The notes beneath the pieces are model-generated. The model ran no database searches and was not told the DNA's origin. It worked only from the letters and a program-made list of their open reading frames with translations. A stretch of 64,000 bases of DNA from Zhihengliuella salsuginis (lineage in GTDB: Bacteria; Actinomycetota; Actinomycetes; Actinomycetales; Micrococcaceae): assembly GCF_014651715.1 (NCBI RefSeq), contig NZ_BMXK01000002.1, positions 1 to 64,000 of the forward strand, written 5' to 3'. The number at the start of each line of letters is the position of its first letter. Position 1 is the stretch's first letter. Both the position numbers and the translations under genes were made by a program. Below, piece by piece: positions 25,606 through 33,489 of the stretch.

Positions 25606-26712
25606 TCAGGACGTCCGGCGAATCGCAGCCAGCCCCAAGCGGCGCAGTGCTTCTCGGACCGGCTCCGGGACGTGCAGATGGGCCAGGGCGTCGAACCCCT
25701 GGTCGGAGAGCTCGCTGATGCTGTCCTCCGTGGCCGCCAGCGCCCCGCAATCGACGAGGATCGTGCACATCCTCGACACCTCGGCGTCACCGAGATCGTC
25801 CGCGCCGAGGCGGTTTTGGATGAAGTCGCCGTCGGATGCCGGGCTGAGTCGCAGGGCATGTGCGATCAGCTCGGTCCTCTTGCCTTCTCGCAGGTCGTCG
25901 CCGGCCGGTTTCCCGGTGGTCGCCGGGTCGCCGAAGACGCCGAGGACGTCGTCGCGCAGCTGGAAGGCCTCGCCGAGAGGCAGCGCGAATGCCGAGTACT
26001 GATGCAGAACATCCTCGCTCGCGCCGGCCAGCGCGCCTCCGAGCAGCATCGGATTCTCCGTGGAGTACTTCGCGCTCTTGTAGCGGACGATGGTCCGCGC
26101 GCGGCTGACTGCGTCGTCCGCCCCGTAGGACGGTCCGGCCGATTCCTCCAGGACGTCCAGGAATTGGCCGGACATGACCTGCGTGCGCATGGTGTCGAAC
26201 ACGCGTCGTGCGGCGGGCGGTGCCGACGTCGTGCCGAACATCTGCTCGCTGAGGGACAGGCACAGGTCGCCGGCGAGCACCGACGCGGCTTCGCCGAATC
26301 GCGCGGCGTCGCGTGCCCATCCCGCCCGGCGGTGCAGGGCCTCGAACCGGCGGTGGACGCTCGGCTGCCCCCGGCGCGTGTCCGACCGGTCGATGAGATC
26401 GTCGTGGATCAGCGCGGCCGCCTGGAAGAGCTCCAGCGAGGCGCCGATCCTCACGATGTCCTCGTCCTCCGGGACCCCTCCTGCCCCGACGAACCCCAGG
26501 AAGGCGAAGCGCGGACGCAGGCGCTTCCCGTTCAGCGTGAGGTCGTGGATGCTCGCGATCAGCTCGTCGGCGTGAGGTGAGATGCGGCCGATGATCGTCC
26601 GCTGCTCGTCCAGGAACGACGCGAGCGCCCCGTTCACGCGGGCGGTGAAGGCTGCGACGTCGACGGCGCGGTGGTCGTCCGCTGCGGGCTGGGTGCTGGA
26701 ACCAGAGGTCAT
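25606..26712 (-). CDS. Polyprenyl diphosphate synthase (trans, GGPP or longer)
   Basis: A 368-residue trans-prenyltransferase that condenses isopentenyl diphosphate with allylic diphosphates. The first Asp-rich motif is LIHDDLID (Asp104, 105, 108), the second QLRDDVLGVFGD (Asp254, 255). Residues 4 and 5 before the first motif are Ala, not aromatic, so the chain is probably C20 or longer. Products would feed menaquinone or carotenoid synthesis. The ATG at 26712 is taken because the reading frame upstream runs into the divergent dinB gene. The ribosome binding site is weak. Divergent from dinB over 77 bp. Confidence 0.9.
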   Translation of the reverse strand: MTSGSSTQPAADDHRAVDVAAFTARVNGALASFLDEQRTIIGRISPHADELIASIHDLTLNGKRLRPRFAFLGFVGAGGVPEDEDIVRIGASLELFQAAALIHDDLIDRSDTRRGQPSVHRRFEALHRRAGWARDAARFGEAASVLAGDLCLSLSEQMFGTTSAPPAARRVFDTMRTQVMSGQFLDVLEESAGPSYGADDAVSRARTIVRYKSAKYSTENPMLLGGALAGASEDVLHQYSAFALPLGEAFQLRDDVLGVFGDPATTGKPAGDDLREGKRTELIAHALRLSPASDGDFIQNRLGADDLGDAEVSRMCTILVDCGALAATEDSISELSDQGFDALAHLHVPEPVREALRRLGLAAIRRTS

Positions 26713-26776
26713 GGGGCCGATTCTGTGAGATTCTTCGTTCGGGCCGCGGGGCTGCCGTGGCGTCCCTTCCACTTTA

Positions 26777-26782
26777 TAGGCT
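26777..26782 (+). promoter_or_regulatory. Putative -10 box of a leaderless transcript (dinB)
   Basis: TAGGCT is followed by GTTGACC (7 nt) and the ATG at 26790. No ribosome binding site is present. The same TAGGCT spacing recurs at panB. Confidence 0.4.
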
Positions 26783-26789
26783 GTTGACC

Positions 26790-28001
26790 ATGAATGAGAC
26801 TGCCCGCCCACGGGCGATCCTGCACGTCGACATGGACGCGTTCTTCGTGTCCGTCGAATTGCTCGAGCGCCCGGAATTGATCGGCGAGCAGGTGATCGTC
26901 GGCCACCCTGCGGGACGCTCGGTGGTGCTGTCGGCTTCCTACGAGTGCCGGGCGCTGGGCGTGCGCTCAGCCATGCCGATGTCGACGGCGATGCGCCTGG
27001 CACCGCAGGCAACGGTGATCGAGCCGCATCAGGAGCAGTACCGGCTCGCCTCCCGCCGGATCATGTCGATCTTCCGCGACGTGACGCCGGCTGTGCAGCA
27101 GCTCTCCGTCGACGAGGCGTTCCTGGATGTCACGGGCAGCCTGCGGAGGCTCGGTTCCCCGCCCCGGATCGGGCAGAGCATCCGGGATCAGATTCGCAGC
27201 GAATTGAGCCTGCCGGCAAGCGTGGGGATCGCGAAGAACATGTTCGTCGCCAAGATCGCCTCAACGCGGGCGAAGCCCGACGGAATGCTGGTGATCCGCC
27301 CCGACGAGACCGTCCCCTTCCTGCACACGCTGCCGGTTTCCGCGTTGTGGGGTGTGGGGCAGCGGACAGGGGAAGTGCTGGCCCGCGCCGGGATCCATTC
27401 AGTGCGGGACATCGCGCAGACGCCTCCGGCCACACTGGGGAAGATGCTCGGGAGCACGGGGGCCAAGCTGTACGAGCTCGCATGGGGGCGTGACGAACGC
27501 GCCGTCGAGCCCGTCCGGGAAGAGAAGAGCATCGGGGCCGAGGAGACGTTCGCTGAGGACGTGCGGGATCCAGACGTGCTGCACACCGAATTCCTGCGCT
27601 TGGCGCACCGGGTTGCGGAGCGGTTGCGCAGGGCGGGAAAGCTCGCTGGAACCGTGGCCATCAAGGTCCGCTACGAGGACTTCAGGACGGTCAGCCGCAG
27701 CCGGCGCCTTCCGCAGGCGTCGTCGTCAGCGGTGGCTCTGGCCGAATCGGCGACCGGCCTCTTCGACGCGCTCTGGCGCGATGGCGACGCCATCCGCCTC
27801 GTCGGACTCCGCGCCGAGCAGTTCTCAGGTGGGGCGGGTGTGCAGTTCAGCTTCGAGCGCTCCGATGCGAACTGGGAGTCGGCGGAGGCCGCCATGGACA
27901 GGATCCGGGACCGATTCGCCGATTCGGGCGTGAAACCCGCGACTCTGCTCAACCGGCCGGCCGGCGGCGCTCGGGCTCCCGAGGAGAAGAGTGACGGCTG
28001 A
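26790..28001 (+). CDS. dinB: DNA polymerase IV (DinB, Y-family)
   Basis: A 403-residue Y-family translesion polymerase. Palm motifs are visible: ILHVDMDAFFVSVE (first catalytic Asp) and LSVDEAFLDVTGS (Asp-Glu). SVGIAKNMFVAKIAS and the thumb helix-hairpin-helix LWGVGQRTGEVLARAGIHSVRDIA follow, then the little-finger domain. The last 15 residues (NRPAGGARAPEEKSDG) are not a clear clamp-binding motif. A bypass polymerase of this type extends across damaged bases. ATG 26790 matches the family start; upstream readings contain no ribosome binding site. No LexA (SOS) box is obvious before it. Confidence 0.95.
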   Translation: MNETARPRAILHVDMDAFFVSVELLERPELIGEQVIVGHPAGRSVVLSASYECRALGVRSAMPMSTAMRLAPQATVIEPHQEQYRLASRRIMSIFRDVTPAVQQLSVDEAFLDVTGSLRRLGSPPRIGQSIRDQIRSELSLPASVGIAKNMFVAKIASTRAKPDGMLVIRPDETVPFLHTLPVSALWGVGQRTGEVLARAGIHSVRDIAQTPPATLGKMLGSTGAKLYELAWGRDERAVEPVREEKSIGAEETFAEDVRDPDVLHTEFLRLAHRVAERLRRAGKLAGTVAIKVRYEDFRTVSRSRRLPQASSSAVALAESATGLFDALWRDGDAIRLVGLRAEQFSGGAGVQFSFERSDANWESAEAAMDRIRDRFADSGVKPATLLNRPAGGARAPEEKSDG

Positions 28002-28289
28002 TCCCGATCCGGCTACCGTGAAACGGGTTGCACCAGTATCCTTGAGGTATGTACTTGGCCAGCGTGACTGGGTGGTAAGCGACGAGGTGCCGTGCCCGGC
28101 AATGGGGACGGGAGCCGAGTCGGCCGGCTGGTTGCCGTCCAGGGCACGGGGCGAACGGACGAGACAGGAATTCGACGGAACAAGTCCGGAGTTCGCGACG
28201 TTGAATTGAGTACGTAGTGTGTGAGGTCATCGACCCGGTACCGGCGACCGCCGGTGCCAGTGGATGACAGGAAGAAATGGGGAAGGACA

Positions 28290-28652
28290 ATGCCGCTTTC
28301 CGATCACGAACAGCGTCTCCTGGAGCAGCTGGAGAAGCAGCTGCATCAGGATCAGCGATTTGCGTCGACCATGAAGTCCGGTGGCGGCTATTCGACGCGC
28401 AATATTGTGATTGGTGCGCTGATCGGCGTCGTCGGAGTCATAGCGCTCCTGGTGGGCATCTCCAGTCAGCTCATCATCATCGGCGTGATCGGATTCGCGC
28501 TCATGTGCATCGGAGTGTATTTCGCCCTCTCCAAGCGAGGCAGCGCCCGGAGCCAGGGTCCGTCGAAGAAATCGCCCGGCAAGGGCGGCAGCAGCTTCAT
28601 GGCCGATCTCGAAGCCAAATGGGACGAGCGTCGCCGAGACCAGGAGTTCTAG
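28290..28652 (+). CDS. DUF3040 membrane protein
   Basis: A 120-residue protein. The N-terminus PLSDHEQRLLEQLEKQLHQDQRFASTM is the DUF3040 signature. Two TM helices lie at about 40-60 (IVIGALIGVVGVIALLVGIS) and 63-83. The tail is basic and Ser-rich, ending FMADLEAKWDERRRDQEF, a motif shared by actinobacterial members. Function unknown; it sits next to mraZ in many actinobacteria, suggesting an envelope role. The ATG has GGGGAAGGA 3-4 nt upstream. A terminator follows at 28785. Confidence 0.9.
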   Translation: MPLSDHEQRLLEQLEKQLHQDQRFASTMKSGGGYSTRNIVIGALIGVVGVIALLVGISSQLIIIGVIGFALMCIGVYFALSKRGSARSQGPSKKSPGKGGSSFMADLEAKWDERRRDQEF

Positions 28653-28784
28653 GTTCCGACCGGCAGAGGCGACGGCCGCGATGTGCGCATGTCGCGCGTG
28701 CGCGTCGGAGGTCATCTGAGGCCGCTCCCTTTCCCTCCACGCCCGGCCCCACCACCGCCCACTACTCGCTCCACTTCGCACCAC

Positions 28785-28808
28785 AACCCGCCGAAACCGG
28801 CGGGTTTT
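28785..28808 (+). terminator. Rho-independent terminator after the DUF3040 gene
   Basis: AACCCGCCG pairs with CGGCGGGTT (9 bp, loop AAAC), followed directly by TTCGTGTTT. This is the most classical terminator in the window. Confidence 0.85.
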
Positions 28809-28954
28809 CGTGTTTAACGCGGTGTTTTCCTTGAGTCGTTCTTGATGCTGGGTGTTTCCTGCCAATTTATCCTCCACTTTGCGCCACCGATCCGGATCCG
28901 CGTGATTCCGGGGTTCTTCTCGTGTGCCCCCGGGCGGAACCAGGCAGGATGTCG

Positions 28955-28982
28955 TTGACAGTGGTAGAAGGTGGAGTAAAGT
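28955..28982 (+). promoter_or_regulatory. mraZ (dcw cluster) promoter
   Basis: Perfect -35 TTGACA (28955-28960), 16-bp spacer, -10 TAAAGT (28977-28982). The -10 and spacer are covered by the first repeats of the MraZ box, so binding would block RNA polymerase. Confidence 0.65.
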
Positions 28983-29010
28983 GGGGGTCAGTAGAGGGCA
29001 GTGGAGGAGT
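28961..29010 (+). promoter_or_regulatory. MraZ operator: five 10-bp direct repeats
   Basis: Units at exact 10-bp spacing: GTGGTAGAAG, GTGGAGTAAA, GTGGGGGTCA, GTAGAGGGCA, GTGGAGGAGT. Four start GTGG, the fourth GTAG. Known MraZ sites are TGG-containing direct repeats at 10-bp pitch upstream of mraZ, bound by the ring-shaped MraZ oligomer, which represses its own operon. Confidence 0.8.
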
Positions 29011-29052
29011 GGATCCACCTAGGAGGCACTTTCTGCAGGGAAGGCGGTGCGC

Positions 29053-29484
29053 ATGTTCCTCGGGACATACACGCCGCGTCTCGACGAGAAGGGTCGTCTG
29101 ATTCTCCCGGCGAAGTATCGGGACGAGCTCGGCAACGGGCTGGTTCTGACACGGGGCCAGGAACGGTGCATCTACGTCTTCAGCCAGCGGGAGTTCGAAC
29201 GCGTTCACGAGCAGATGCGGCAGGCGCCGTTGTCTTCCCGGCAGGCGCGGGACTACATCCGCGTGTTCCTCTCAGGGGCCTCGGACGAGGTCCCGGACAA
29301 GCAGGGGCGGGTCACGATTCCGTCCTCGCTACGCGCTTACGCCGGCCTGGACCGTGAGGTCACCGTCATCGGCGCTGGTACCCGGGCGGAGATCTGGGAC
29401 AGCGCGGCGTGGAGCGAATACCTCGACGAGAAGGAGACGGCGTTCTCCGAAACCGACGAGGAGGTTCTTCCGGGAATCTTCTAG
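29053..29484 (+). CDS. mraZ: Transcriptional regulator MraZ
   Basis: A 143-residue protein with two AbrB-like halves: [26 protein letters not shown] (about 1-26) and a second [18 protein letters not shown] near residues 80-97. MraZ is a ring-forming DNA-binding protein that represses the dcw operon, and also guards against excess RsmH. ATG 29053 is chosen over GTG 29047 because GGGAAGG lies 8 nt upstream and MFLG is the usual start. It heads the cluster and is preceded by a five-repeat operator. A hairpin overlaps its stop codon. Confidence 0.97.
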   Translation: MFLGTYTPRLDEKGRLILPAKYRDELGNGLVLTRGQERCIYVFSQREFERVHEQMRQAPLSSRQARDYIRVFLSGASDEVPDKQGRVTIPSSLRAYAGLDREVTVIGAGTRAEIWDSAAWSEYLDEKETAFSETDEEVLPGIF

Positions 29485-29670
29485 GGCACCGAGAGGGTGC
29501 CCGAGGGGGACCGGACGACGGGCTTGGGCCAGATCTCTCCCCGCCCGGACCACCACCTGACTCACCTTCCCCGGAGTCAGGCGGTGGAACCGGAGCGGTG
29601 GGGGATCTGACCCAAGGTCACTGCCGCCAGCAGACCGCCAAGACAGGCCGGGTGCACGAGGTGCACCCGG
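29484..29670 (+). ncRNA. Structured mraZ-rsmH intergenic leader (possible mraW RNA motif)
   Basis: Three hairpins in a 247-bp gap: GGGCACC/GGTGCCC (29484-29502, overlapping the mraZ stop), CCTGACTC/GAGTCAGG with loop ACCTTCCCCG (29556-29581) and CCGGGTGCAC/GTGCACCCGG with loop GAG (29648-29670). An actinobacterial conserved RNA called mraW is known at this place; whether this is it was not tested. Confidence 0.4.
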
Positions 29671-29731
29671 TTCCAGCTGCAGGAAGGGCTTCGGCCCGAT
29701 AGACACAGACCCGAGTGGAGAGGGGCCGGCG

Positions 29732-30769
29732 ATGATGGCAGAACGAGACGCGGAGCGCGCGGAGGCGCGTGGCGCGTCCTCGCCATCCGAGGCCAACCCG
29801 AAACCCACGAGCGAACGCCACGTTCCCGTCCTCCTCGACAGGTGCGTGAACCTGCTGGCCCCGGGCGTCGAGGCGGCCCGCGAGGCCGGGAGGCGCCCCG
29901 TCGTCGTCGACTGCACACTCGGCATGGGCGGACACGCCGAGGCGATGCTCGAACGCTTCGAGGACGCGCATCTGATCGGACTCGACCGGGACGAACAGGC
30001 GCTGTCCCTCGCCGGCGAGCGGCTGTCCCGGTTCGCCGGGCGGACGGACCTCGTCCATGCCGTCTACGACGAGATCGCCGACGTCGCGAGGGACCTCGGA
30101 TTCGCCACGGTCGACGGGGTGCTGTTCGACCTCGGGGTCTCCTCCCTGCAGCTCGACGAACGCGAACGCGGGTTCGCATACTCCTACGACGCGCCGCTGG
30201 ACATGCGCATGGACACCTCGCGCGGGCAGACCGCGGCCGACATCGTCAACCATGCAACGCACGGAGAACTCGCGCGCATGATCCGCACCTGGGGCGAGGA
30301 CAAGTTCGCCGGCCGCATCGCCTCCGCCATCGTCCGGGCCCGCGACGAGGAGAAGCTGACCACCACCGGGCGCCTCGTCGAGGTGATCCGGACGGCAGTC
30401 CCGGCGGCTGCGGCCCGAACGTCGGGGCACCCGGCGAAACGGACGTTCCAGGCGCTGCGCATCGCGGTCAACGAGGAGTTGGACGTCCTCGAACGGGCGA
30501 TCCCGGAGGCGATGTCGGCGACGTCGATCGGCGGCCGTGTGGTCGTCATGAGCTACCACTCGCTCGAGGACAAGATCACCAAGCGGTTCTTCCAGGCCGG
30601 GTCGAAGTCGTCGGCGCCGGTGGGATTCCCCGTCGAACTCGAAGAACACAAGCCCCGCTTCACGACGCTCACGAAGGGCACCGAGAAGCCGACCGAGGAA
30701 GAAATCGCAGAGAACCCGCGCGCAGCCTCAGCCAAGCTCCGCGCGGTCGAACGGATCATGAAGGACTGA
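29732..30769 (+). CDS. rsmH: 16S rRNA m4C1402 methyltransferase RsmH (MraW)
   Basis: A 345-residue enzyme that methylates N4 of C1402 in 16S rRNA. The SAM-binding motif [16 protein letters not shown] (about 56-71) is followed by [24 protein letters not shown], the helical insert with [14 protein letters not shown], and the C-terminal [17 protein letters not shown]. Family length is 310-345. The first ATG (29732) has a GAGAGGGG ribosome binding site; the adjacent ATG at 29735 is equivalent. Its stop TGA overlaps the ATG of the FtsL-like gene by one base. Confidence 0.97.
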   Translation: MMAERDAERAEARGASSPSEANPKPTSERHVPVLLDRCVNLLAPGVEAAREAGRRPVVVDCTLGMGGHAEAMLERFEDAHLIGLDRDEQALSLAGERLSRFAGRTDLVHAVYDEIADVARDLGFATVDGVLFDLGVSSLQLDERERGFAYSYDAPLDMRMDTSRGQTAADIVNHATHGELARMIRTWGEDKFAGRIASAIVRARDEEKLTTTGRLVEVIRTAVPAAAARTSGHPAKRTFQALRIAVNEELDVLERAIPEAMSATSIGGRVVVMSYHSLEDKITKRFFQAGSKSSAPVGFPVELEEHKPRFTTLTKGTEKPTEEEIAENPRAASAKLRAVERIMKD

Positions 30770-31569
30770 TGGACATGCGCGCACCAGCCACCATCCGCCG
30801 TGACGGGCGGGCTCCCAGCACCCGGGCCAGCATGAAATCCGAACAGACGTACGCGGGCAGTATCGACGGTGCGACAGCGCGCGTCCTCGCCCCCGACCCG
30901 GCACCCCGGGCGCCGAAGACCGCCGACGGTGCCGGCCGCCGTCGTACGGCGCTGTCGATCGTGCCGACCGTCGGCAAGAATCGGCGCCTGCCGTTCCTCA
31001 TCCTGTGCGTGGCCTTCCTGGTCGCAGCGCTGACGTCGGTCCTCCTGCTCAACGTCCAGGTCTCGAGCGGGCAGTACGAGCTGGTGAAGCTGCGCTCCAC
31101 AGAACGCACCCTGACTCAGGAGAACGAGGCCCTCAACCAGAAGGTGCAGTACCTCGAGGCCCCCCAGAACGTCGCCGCGAAGGCTGCCGATCTGGGGATG
31201 GTCCCATCGGGGAACGTGGCATCGATCGACGTCGAGCGCGCCGAAGTCGCAGGTGTCGCTACACCGGCCGAGGCCGGGAACAACGTAACGTCACTCGTGA
31301 ACGAACCGCCGGCCCCGGTCGAGGCGCCCGCCGTGCGGAAGCCGGCAGCGGGTGGCTCCACGGCCGCCGAGGAGCCGCCGGCCGAGGCCGCGGACTCGAA
31401 GGCCGAGAACCAGGCGGCGGACAGCGACAAGACCGGCGAAGACAAAGCCGGCCAGGACGCGGCCGACGCCGAGAAACCGGCGACGCCGGCCGGTGAGCGG
31501 CCGGAGTTCTCGGACTCGGAGCTCAACGGGGGATCGATTCCGGCTCCATCGCTGCAGGGTACGGAATAG
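30769..31569 (+). CDS. FtsL-like division protein
   Basis: A 266-residue bitopic membrane protein in the ftsL position between rsmH and ftsI. A cytosolic N-terminus of about 73 residues is followed by one TM helix (about 74-96, PFLILCVAFLVAALTSVLLLNV) and a short coiled coil (about 103-135, with ELVKLRSTERTLTQENEALNQ). A DLGMVPSG motif follows, as usual in FtsL/DivIC proteins. The tail from about 160 is a low-complexity Ala/Glu/Pro/Asp region, longer than in typical FtsL (about 100-200 residues). It should bind FtsQ and FtsB-like partners outside the cell. The start is coupled to rsmH. Confidence 0.8.
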   Translation: MDMRAPATIRRDGRAPSTRASMKSEQTYAGSIDGATARVLAPDPAPRAPKTADGAGRRRTALSIVPTVGKNRRLPFLILCVAFLVAALTSVLLLNVQVSSGQYELVKLRSTERTLTQENEALNQKVQYLEAPQNVAAKAADLGMVPSGNVASIDVERAEVAGVATPAEAGNNVTSLVNEPPAPVEAPAVRKPAAGGSTAAEEPPAEAADSKAENQAADSDKTGEDKAGQDAADAEKPATPAGERPEFSDSELNGGSIPAPSLQGTE

Positions 31570-31617
31570 GCCAGGCGGCGCAGAAAGTGCCACGAGAGTA
31601 GACGGGAAGAGCAGCCC

Positions 31618-33486
31618 ATGGCGGGGACAACGCATCGCACGGCCGGCGCTCGGCAGGGCGGCCGGGGCGACCGGTCCGACGAGACGGCGGGTCATCGCCG
31701 GCTACGCGTCGGACTGACGCTCTGTCTCGCCCTGCTCCTCGTCCTCACGGGACGGCTCTTCTTCGTCCAGGGCCTCGACCCGGAGGCGATCGCCCAGGAG
31801 GCGACGAGCAACCGGACCCGGACAGACCTCATCGCTCCGAAGCGCGGCGACATCATCGACACCGAGGGGCGCACCCTGGCGACGTCGGTGATCCGGTACG
31901 ACCTGGTGGTCGACCAGAAGTGGTACGAGGACGAGTTCCAGCGCCGGAACCCCGAAACCGGGGACCGCGAGGACGTCACCATGGATGAGACCATCGCCGT
32001 GCTCAGCGACCTGCTCGGCCAGGACACCGAGACCCTGACCGGCTCGCTCGTTCCCGAGGATCCGACGAACCCCAAGCGTTACTCCGTGGTCGCGAAGGGG
32101 GTGACCCCCGAGGTCCGGAACGCCGTGGTCGAGCTGGGGATCCCCGGAATGGTCACCGAGCAGCGCAGCGAGCGCCAGTACCCGAACGGCTCCGTGGCCG
32201 GCCCGCTGCTGGGCTTCCTGAGCGCGGCCGAGCAGACCGAGACGGGCCAGGAGAAGGGCGCCGAGGGGCTCGAGCGGACGCAGGAGGAGCAGCTGGCGGG
32301 CACCGCGGGCGAACGCACCTACGAGGTCGGCGCCGACGGTGTGCGGATCCCGACCGCGACGTATTCGGAGACTCCCGCAGTCGACGGGCAGGACGTGAAG
32401 CTGACCATCAACAGCGACGTCCAGTGGGCCGCGCAGAACGCCGTGATGGCCAAGCAGAAGCAGTTCAACCCGGATTTCGTCGCCGCCGTCGTGCTGGACA
32501 TCAAAACGGGCGAGGTGCTGGCCATCGCGGATTCGCGCTCCGTCGACCCCAACGACCCCGCTGCGACCGAAGGGGAGTACCGCCGCTCCAAGGCGCTGCT
32601 GAACGCGTTCGAACCCGGGTCGACGGGCAAGCTCGCGACATTCGCCGCCGCGCTCGACGCGGGCGTGGTCTCGCCGACGGAGGGCTTCGAAGTCCCGAAC
32701 GCCTACACGACCGACCACGAGACGATCAACGACTCGCTCAATCACGCCACCTACCCGATGACGGCCGCGGGCATCTTCGCGCGTTCCTACAACACCGGAA
32801 CGGTCATGATCGGCGAACGCCTCTCCAACGAGCAGCGCTACGACTTCTTCAAGAAGTTCGGCATCGGGGACACGATCGACATTGGGTTGCCCGTGAGCGA
32901 TGGCATCTTCGCCGAGCCTTCCACGTGGGACCGGCGCCAGCAGTTCACCACCATGTTCGGCCAGGCGTACACGCAGACCGTGCTGCACACCGCGATGCAG
33001 TTCCAGGGGATCGCCAACGACGGCCTGATGATCGAGCCGCAGCTCGTCGACTCCTACATCGACGCCGACGGCACGGATCACCCCGTCGCGGAGAACAAGC
33101 CGGAGCGCGTCGTCTCCCAGAAGACATCGGACGTCATGCTGCGCATGATGGAGACGGTCGTCACTGACGGCACCGCCCAGGGTGCCGCGATCGACGGCTA
33201 CCGCGTCGGCGGCAAGACGGGCACCGGCCAGGCCGCGGGACCGTCCGGCGGCTACGACGGCTACACGAGCTCCTTCGCCGGCGTCGCACCGCTCGAGGAC
33301 CCCCAGTACGTCGTCGCCGTGACGATGCACCGCCCGCAGGGCAGCTGGAGGGACTGGTACGTCACCGATACCTTTAAGACCATCATGGAGCAGACTCTGA
33401 ACTCTTACGAAGTCCCGCCGTCGGACACCGAGCCCAACCCGTACGACGTGTTCGTCGGCGACCAGCAGAAGTACAGCTGGGAGTAG
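31618..33486 (+). CDS. ftsI: Septal peptidoglycan transpeptidase (FtsI/PBP3)
   Basis: A 622-residue class B penicillin-binding protein. N-terminal TM about 31-50, then the dimerisation/pedestal domain (APKRGDIIDTEGRTLATS), then the transpeptidase domain: SxxK is Ser335-Thr-Gly-Lys338 in FEPGSTGK, SxN is Ser390-Tyr-Asn392, KTG is Lys533-Thr-Gly. It crosslinks septal peptidoglycan together with FtsW. The ATG at 31618 lies 49 bp after the FtsL-like gene; the ribosome binding site GGGA is moderate. murE begins 3 bp after the stop. Confidence 0.97.
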   Translation: MAGTTHRTAGARQGGRGDRSDETAGHRRLRVGLTLCLALLLVLTGRLFFVQGLDPEAIAQEATSNRTRTDLIAPKRGDIIDTEGRTLATSVIRYDLVVDQKWYEDEFQRRNPETGDREDVTMDETIAVLSDLLGQDTETLTGSLVPEDPTNPKRYSVVAKGVTPEVRNAVVELGIPGMVTEQRSERQYPNGSVAGPLLGFLSAAEQTETGQEKGAEGLERTQEEQLAGTAGERTYEVGADGVRIPTATYSETPAVDGQDVKLTINSDVQWAAQNAVMAKQKQFNPDFVAAVVLDIKTGEVLAIADSRSVDPNDPAATEGEYRRSKALLNAFEPGSTGKLATFAAALDAGVVSPTEGFEVPNAYTTDHETINDSLNHATYPMTAAGIFARSYNTGTVMIGERLSNEQRYDFFKKFGIGDTIDIGLPVSDGIFAEPSTWDRRQQFTTMFGQAYTQTVLHTAMQFQGIANDGLMIEPQLVDSYIDADGTDHPVAENKPERVVSQKTSDVMLRMMETVVTDGTAQGAAIDGYRVGGKTGTGQAAGPSGGYDGYTSSFAGVAPLEDPQYVVAVTMHRPQGSWRDWYVTDTFKTIMEQTLNSYEVPPSDTEPNPYDVFVGDQQKYSWE

Positions 33487-33489
33487 GAC

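Larger units (their letters stand above)
28653..29052 (+). other. 400-bp intergenic region before mraZ
   Basis: No gene is seen here. It contains the terminator of the DUF3040 gene, two reversed CCAC pairs spaced by 10 bp, and then the mraZ promoter with its repeat array. The remainder (28653-28760) shows nothing I can name. Confidence 0.8.

Noticed and set aside
27991-28209. A 72-codon frame starting GTG at the end of dinB
   Set aside because: It overlaps the dinB stop, but has no ribosome binding site and no known family; coding status could not be supported.
28232-28259. Hairpin GGTACCGGC/GCCGGTGCC before the DUF3040 gene
   Set aside because: It needs a G-U pair and has no further context; it was not listed as a regulatory element.
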